DNA from: Climacteris rufus
Lineage: Eukaryota; Chordata; Aves; Passeriformes; Climacteridae
Direction of reading: 5' to 3'
Length of the DNA stretch: 64,000 nucleotides
NCBI GenBank assembly: GCA_013398175.1
Contig: VZRZ01002565.1
Coordinates: 298,278-362,277 of the forward strand
Notes under the pieces: generated by a model
What the model saw: the letters and a program-made list of their open reading frames with translations, nothing else
The model's database searches: none
What the model was told of the DNA's origin: nothing
Position numbers and translations under genes: made by a program
In this document: piece by piece, positions 56,801-64,000 of the stretch
Position numbering within the stretch: the first letter of the stretch is position 1
Layout of the letters: each line of letters opens with the position of its first letter

Positions 56801-59800
56801 CCCACCAACAGAACACCGATTAGCAACCGGTTCTTCCAACATACTCTTCTGCCACTGAACAAAGCAATTTAAATTCTGCAATTTAGGTAAGAGAACTGCA
56901 TAAACACAAAGACTTTTCCTTTAGACAATAGAGCACAATGTAGCAAAAAAGGAAGAAAAAGAACCCAATCTGTATGCATTGCTCATTTCCCAGTTCAACC
57001 AGCTTCCCAGCTTGTTATACCATTCTGTTCCCCTTGCCCATTGCCACCATCCAGCACTTCCTACACAACAGCAAAAGGCTAAATCCATACAGATATAATA
57101 AACTGGCAACTCACTTGGAAAGGCTTGACAAGTTCTGCCTGCAGTATGATCTGCTGATCATGTCTGCAGCGTATGAATCAGTGCAAACTGCTGGCAGCTC
57201 CAGGGAGCAAATGGACGGATGATCAGGGCGTGGAATGAGATAATAAAAATGCCATTATCCTTTCAGGCATGCGAGACTCATTGGATGCTCTTTCCACCCC
57301 ACAGGTTAACCATTTGGTTGGTCCTGCAGCTCCCGTAATGACACTCTCTATTTGCCTGTTGTCAAGCTCATTATTTATCTTGCATCCCCCTCCCCTCCCT
57401 TCACCCCCCTCTGCTCTGTGATATGATTTTTTTTTTTTACAGTATTTTCTCTAATAGATCCTCTTTCTATTGCTGGGCTCCCAGTTACAGAAATTCCTGC
57501 AGATTTCTCAGCTGCTCAAGTTGACTAACAAATACTTGCTTCCCATTCAGCTTTCACAAGAAGGGATTCTGTTCAGCCGGCTCATCTGAGCACCAAGCAG
57601 CCTCAGCATTGCATAGAGGTGCCTTCGCAAGCATTTGTTCACATAAAAGTCACATTCCAGCCTGCTGAGAGATGAGAGGACCCAGATATAAAATAATGGT
57701 CCAGGGAACAGTCCTCCCTTTTGATAGTAAATCACTGCCTAAGCATTTTGCAGGCACTTGCATCCAATCTAACTCGTGAAAGGTCAAGCTGGATCAGACA
57801 GCTCAAGACTGAGGGTGATTGCCAAACATGAACAAATCTAAGGAGGTGGGAAGTTGCTGGAAGCTCAACTGCGGTCAAGGTAAGACCATCTTGTGTTTAA
57901 TACAGGGATTAAAACCAGGGATGGAACTAAATCCAGTCCTAACAGACTGTCCTCAATGTTCTTCCACTTAATCCAGTGAATGAAGCAGGAAATAGAAATA
58001 CAGTGATTTAAGTGGAGGCACCATCAGTTACCATGATTTCACATGCTTGGCTCTCATACCCCTTCCCCTTAAAGCCCAAAAATGTGAGCAAACTGAAACC
58101 ACTTACTGTGCAGTCCTGCAGCTATTCCACCCCAGGCTCTGCTCATGTTAACCCTCATAAACTACAAGAGTGGGTGTGGACGGATTAGTAGTCCACAGGG
58201 AAATCTCTACTGCGAGCTCGCCCGTCTGTGGGAAGGAATGTGTGGGTTCAGTAGGTGGCACTCTTACTCTGGAGTGAGCATCCAGGCAACCCTCTGCACA
58301 AAGCCATGGACTATGCTGCATGGCCAAGGAAGCATCAACTCTAACTTTTTTTCCTCAGAGCTTTCAAGAATCCAATGGCCACACTTTGCTCCGGACACTA
58401 ATGTTAATTTATGTTCTGCTCAAATGCTGTAGTCAATAACTGCATTGTTTTCCTCTGGAAAACTCTCTCTACAGTTTGAAGGAGATAGATTTTTGTGAAA
58501 AGGTAACAATTCTGTGCTTTATGGATAGTTGAACAGTTCCCATGCAAGAACGTACAAGGGCTTTTTTTACACACACACGGAAACAGGTCTGCAGAACCCC
58601 AAGAAACTCCTTTTTCCTCATGCACCTTCTGTAGATCCTTGTTCTAAAGTACACTAAATCCCTTTTAGTGTATAAAATATACTGGAATCCTGGTCTAGAA
58701 CAAGGAAAGGTCAATAGTGCTGACTGTAAAGGGAGGAAAACATGAATTCCACTTCTGTGATTGCAGAGAGATCTGCAAATGAGATGAGGGTGCAGCAGAC
58801 AGGCCATCGCTGTTTTTTTCACTCAGCCCTCAAAGGAAAGTGAACATATAAGGCAGTATGAATGCATAGAGTTCTCAAAAATGCTGGTGAGAAAGGAGTC
58901 GCATTTACTCTTCCCAGAAAAGGTATTTCTACTACTGAGAAATTACAGAAGCAGAATTTTTCCCTCTGGAAGAGCATTACTTAAACAGAGATTGTATCAC
59001 TTTTTTTCCAAAATACAGATTTTAATCAGATTCCAGATATCAGGGTTCATGTTTATCAAACTCTGAACTGGGTTCCAAGGCAGCCCTACAGATTTCTAAT
59101 ACTGGTCTCTATTCGCTACTGTGTCACAGAAACCTTTTATTCCAGTTGATTGTTCTACACTATTTTCAATCCATTCTGGAATAACTTAGGTTATGGCAGT
59201 GCTCACAAGCTCTTTCCATACAGGATAAAAATAAAAGCAAATTGACTATGCTCTAAAACATTACACTCTACATCTTTAAAGAATAGTTTTGAGAAAATCT
59301 CTCTGTATTGTCATGCATGGCTCTAGATGGCAAATTGGACCTATCTGTTGGGTCATTAGGAACAGGGGAAGCCTCTTGCACTCGTAGTAGACTCCACCAC
59401 CATTTTAAAATGTCCCTCTTAGGACAGTCATAAGAATCCAAATTTTTCTTTCTTCACTTTTCCAAATACTGTTTTGAATTATAAAAGTCTGGAGAACTTC
59501 AGTCCAGATGAAACACGATGCTTCACACAGTCAGCCTATTTTTAATTTCAAGACTTTTACCAACAAATTGCATCTTCTTGCCCATACCTCTATGGCACTG
59601 CTGAGAATAGATTTCATTTGCCTACAGATTCAGCAAGAAGCAATGCTGGCCACGCAGGCCAATCCTCAAGACATGTGCCATCTTTGCCTGCAAATGAGGA
59701 ACTAAAGATAAATACGGAGGGCAAATCCCACTTCCAAACATTATCAGCATAGTAGTGTTATCTGTGACAGGCATCCTTGTCAACATCTGCTCAACACACT

Positions 59801-62800
59801 TTGCAGGCTGGTATCCTACAAATTAACTTTTAATTTGACAGCACCAGCGTTGATTATTATTCTTTCTTCCATCCAGAATTTGCTACAACTATGATTCGTC
59901 ACAGTTGCATAGCTGCAAGATCAAATACACAGCTCTGGACACAGGGATGTTAATCCATTGCATAAGGCAAGGAGCACATTGCCAACTGGACCTGGGCTAA
60001 CCCACAGGAGCAGCTTGGTGGGTGAACTGCTGAGTGCCCAGGAGGCTTCACCCCCAGCTGTCCTTGGAGCTGTGCCCATCATTTAAGTCATAAGGTTCAT
60101 TCTGCAAGGGAACATCACTGTTCTAGCAAGACCTACAGGGACATTCAATCACTCAGTTTGCAGCACAGAAGGCTCAGCCAAGGCCAACCCATGCAATGCC
60201 AAACATTCCCACTAATTTGGGTGTGGATGCAGTAGCTCCCTAAGTTTACAGCAATGCAGTAGTAGCTCCCCTGAAAGAAGCCAAAACAGACAAGATGGTG
60301 CCATGCTTGCAACCCCTTTAAAAAGAAGTGGGAGGAGGAACTGAGTCAGTTATAGATCCCTGTACTTCATAATCCCTTTATTATTTGGAAGCCAAATGTT
60401 TGTTGTTTACTTCAGTAATTTAATCAAGAGGGACACTTGTAGTACACTGTGGCCCTGAGGTGAAGATCTTGCATATGCAGCAGGAAGAGGCAAGTCACCT
60501 TCCAGGTAACCTCAAAAATTCACATGGGCATCTAAAGCATAAAAAAAATGATGGGCAGGAGACATATGTCTTAACCTGCTTTCCACGTATGTTCTTATGT
60601 TTCAGAGATGTAGGACACCAAAACCCCTACAGAGGACACTAGAAAGAGAGAAAAACTAGAGTAAACAAATATTAACTAAACTAGAGCACTTGTGAGGTGT
60701 CACTCAAGTCAAATGGCTCTATAAGAGTGCAGGGTTATCTATCTCAGCAATGAAAGGAACTACAGGGCCTTTCCTATTTTCTGAACATTAAAAGCAGTAA
60801 AATGAGGAGGAGGAAGGAGACATGAGAGCTTTCCAAAAGGAAATTATTACTGGGAGGTTCCAATGTCTACTCATATTAACAATAAGAATGTCCAGAGGTC
60901 ATCCAGAGAGCCACTTAATATTTTGTTTGTTATTTTTACTTTAACCATTCCTGCCGGCAAGGCAGTGAGCTGATCAAAAAAGCCTATGAACCCTCTTTCT
61001 TTTGAGATGATAGTGAATTTAGAACCTGACAGAGGCACATGCACCATCCAAACCAACTTTTCCATGTGTAGCCTGTTCCTTTCTGTACCTGTTTGTCAAC
61101 AGAATTTGCTGTGATTCTCACTGTTCTTGTCCTGTTATTCAAATACCTTCATGTTTCTTTAGCTTTTTGCTTAGTCCATACTGAGGCAATTTTAGAACAA
61201 GGCAAATAACTTCCAGAAATGTACCTGATTGGTTTCAGAGACAGTAAATAGCTCTGCCTGCATGGCTCCTCCTCTGTGCCACTAGTCTGAAGTAAGCAGG
61301 CAGACTTGTAGAGAACTTTGCAAAGCTACTGGCATTTTGCAAGAGAACTCTGTTTTTTATGAAAATCCATTCTAATGGCATTAACATCTGGTCTTTATTT
61401 GAAGAATATTTTTAACTGTTCCCTCCCTGGGAAAACGAAAGATGCCACAGTCTCTTTCATGTTCTCATGGAGTAGACAAACTCTGTTGGGTTTTTTTAAG
61501 GTCTGTTCTGAAACACCCTAATACAGCTCACTGCAAGGAACTCAGTGGATGGATCTCACAGGGCAAAAAGCATCTGCATTCACCATCCTAGGAGATTTCA
61601 TTCTAGGACATTGACATGTGAGTGGGGAATTTATTTCGCAGATGAACAACACTTTACGTATTAAATCATAAGCTATAGGTAAAGCCTGGCAGCTCATACG
61701 TAAGGTCTTGGAGTATATCTCCTGAGTACTTATAACAAGACTCTGTACTTCATCATCAAATAATGTTCAGCTGCCTCTTACTATAGTTTATTTTTATCAA
61801 GTCCAGTTGTAAATATCTCAAGCCATTTCCCAATTGTAACTCTTCAATACTAAGAATCCATCCTATGGCTATGATAGCTGTTCCTCCCTTCATTTTTTGA
61901 CTGTAACCTGTAGTTGCAACTACCTGAATGCCCATAAACAGCAGCAGTGTCCAAGATTTTAACATGTTCAGTGAAACCTGTGTGCAATGCATATCCAGCT
62001 ATGTGTATGGATTTATGTATTAAAATACATACAAATTGAAATATGTAGGTTTGGGTATATGCATGTGCAGATCATGGAGTCACACACAAGCAGAATTTGC
62101 ATGCTCACAGACACATTATCAGGTAGCAAATGTCTTAGCAGACCATAGAAATATTTGCATGCACAAGTTCTGCAGGAATGGAAACACAAACCCTGTACGT
62201 CAGAATGCAAGAGGCCTGCAGTCCAAAATTGTAAACACTTCCAGTAAATGCAGTTCCAGATAAGACCCATACAGAGCCCATGCAGCTCTCAATCCTTTCT
62301 GATGCCTACTTTGCTGGGACAAGATGGCCTTGGATAGTGCAGGGAGGAGTTTTGTCCTCTACAGGAAAGAGAATTTAATTTTCTCTGACTGTCCTCAGGT
62401 GTTTAAGGTACTATTATCTTGCTTTTCACATGGAAAAGTTACTGATTGCATGTATGGCTGCAACACTAACAAAACAAACTCCAAGACAAGTTGTAAAATC
62501 ATATTCCAAGAAGAACTTCCACTGTAAATTGAAACTTGATTAGAAAAACATATTTGCTGGTGTTTGCATTCTCTATCAGTCACTTATGGGGAAATGCACA
62601 ATCCAGAAATAAAGCAGCATAATATTTCACAAGTGTGATAGACCATTTCCACCAAAGTATAGCTTTTGTTTTATGTTATGCTTTCACTGCTTTCAAATAA
62701 ACATGGAGATCCTAAACAATAGTTTCCACATAACCACCAGGATAAAGGTACCTTCTGGTCGTGGGACAAGTGAAATGGAGTAAAGTGTACAAGGGAAGCA

Positions 62801-64000
62801 CTCACGCAGTCTGTCTTTGCCACTTCTCCCTGTGCCTTCGCACTGCCCACAGGTGAAGGACAGACTCTGGTTCCCTTCTGCTCTGAGTAGGAGCCCGTTT
62901 CTCTCCAGCCACCAGCAGCAGCAGATGGAAGGGCCACCATTTCCCCACACAATTCCACACCTGTTCTTTTGTGCTCTATGCATTTCAGCGATACATGCCA
63001 ATTCTTACAGCAATGAAAAGCAATCTACTATTTTGGCTCTCAAACGTTAAAATGTGCTGTCTCTCATTTATACCTGAATTACAATGGCTATTAATAAATT
63101 TCAGCTTTATCAGTGCAAAGCATAACACTCAAAGCCCAGACTTGTAGGACTTCTGCTCACAGCCATGTAGGATAATACTTGCAGAGCCCACAACAGAAAG
63201 CTGCATAAGGTGCCAATAATGTAGATGTAAGTTCTCTTTACCCCAACTGTTTCTGGCAATAGTTAATTTCAACAACAGGTTTTAGATTAAATTATTAATG
63301 TTATTTTTCATATATTGGAGTCATGCTGCAAACATAACTATTCACTTAAAGCTTGGCCACAAAAGCCAGACGGAGCCACAACGTGGTAGGTGTGATACAA
63401 ACATAGATAATAGATACAACTCTTGGCAAAACAGGTTATGCCTTGGTTTTACTGCTGAGAGGGCATGGGTGGAGGCCTCAGGCACAGCTCCTTAATAGAC
63501 ATCCCAGTAAACAAGAGTAACTTCATCAAGTGTGAAGTGCTGGATCTGTTCACCCCAGTGTGCCACCATATGCCAGCAAGAGCATCCACTGTCTTGGTCT
63601 GAAGCCATAGTCCAAGTCCAGGCTTCAGGCTTGATCCTTCTCTGCTGGAAGAGTTTATATAAATGTGTGCACAGACACACACAGCTCTCGAAGGAGAACA
63701 GCATTTCCTACTGGGCCAATTTATGGAGATGATCCTGTCCCAAAAACTCCTACCTTATGATCCTCTGAATTTTACTGGTGAACAACAATCAGAGCCCCTG
63801 TCAGGATCTCACTTCACAAACAACCCAATAAACTCAGCTAGCAAAAGCCATCCAAATTCCACCAAAGGCAGCAACTGTTCAATATCTTATGCTGCTTGAA
63901 CAGCTCAGAGGTATTCAAAGTGCAAACCTCGACTAGAAATACTCAGTTTGGACTGTTATCACTGAGCTGGATCCTCAGACCAGGACCCTGCCTCGTGCAG

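Larger units (their letters stand above)
35981..64000 (-). other. Large 5' intron of CALD1 (partial, at least 28 kb)
   Basis: No open frame with flanking splice sites and family similarity was found on either strand, and no RNA gene. What I can point to: tandem duplications at 37206-37249 and 41637-41698, an A-rich simple repeat at 50709-50802, and an about 400-bp stretch open on both strands at 49318-49719. CALD1 has alternative first exons in other vertebrates, so one may be hidden here. Assignment to a CALD1 intron is inferred from the known gene structure. Confidence 0.6.

Noticed and set aside
1..64000. CRISPR arrays, tRNA/rRNA genes, bacterial operons
   Set aside because: None of the expected structures is present, and the exon-intron organisation is vertebrate.

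Overview
The window looks like bird nuclear DNA. Three CR1-type LINE tails carry the typical avian ending, the coding exons are short and spread through AT-rich introns with GT-AG boundaries, and the main gene encodes a caldesmon whose C-terminus is of the chicken type. I see no bacterial or phage gene, no tRNA or rRNA gene and no CRISPR array. The species cannot be named from this window.

Left part (1-6880, plus strand): nine consecutive exons (2-10) of an AKR1B aldo-keto reductase. Each exon length equals that of the matching mammalian AKR1B exon, and all frames join cleanly. Exon 1 (about 22 residues) lies before base 1. The catalytic residues Asp43, Tyr48, Lys77 and His110 are present. 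Several substrate-pocket and cofactor-pocket positions differ from human aldose reductase, so this is probably an AKR1B10-like paralogue.

Middle (6881-8350): a gene-free gap of about 1.5 kb between two convergent genes.

Right part (about 8355-64000, minus strand): caldesmon (CALD1). Thirteen coding exons between 35980 and 10005 encode everything from about residue 24 to the stop, about 743 residues. A 3'UTR of about 1.65 kb follows. The exons include the large smooth-muscle exon with an internal alternative donor (the h-/l-caldesmon switch) and a seven-copy 13-15 residue charged-helix repeat. They also include the calmodulin-binding segments and a 34-nt microexon near the end. Positions 35981-64000 appear to be one large 5' intron. 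I could not find the MDDFERRR-type or the l-caldesmon-type first coding exon in it.

The two genes are not a functional pair. One is a cytosolic NADPH-dependent carbonyl reductase, the other an actin, tropomyosin, myosin and calmodulin binding regulator of contractility. The most interesting points concern CALD1 splicing: the microexon lets the last exon be read in two frames, one 75-nt exon has an almost pyrimidine-free acceptor, and one exon is strikingly CpG-rich.
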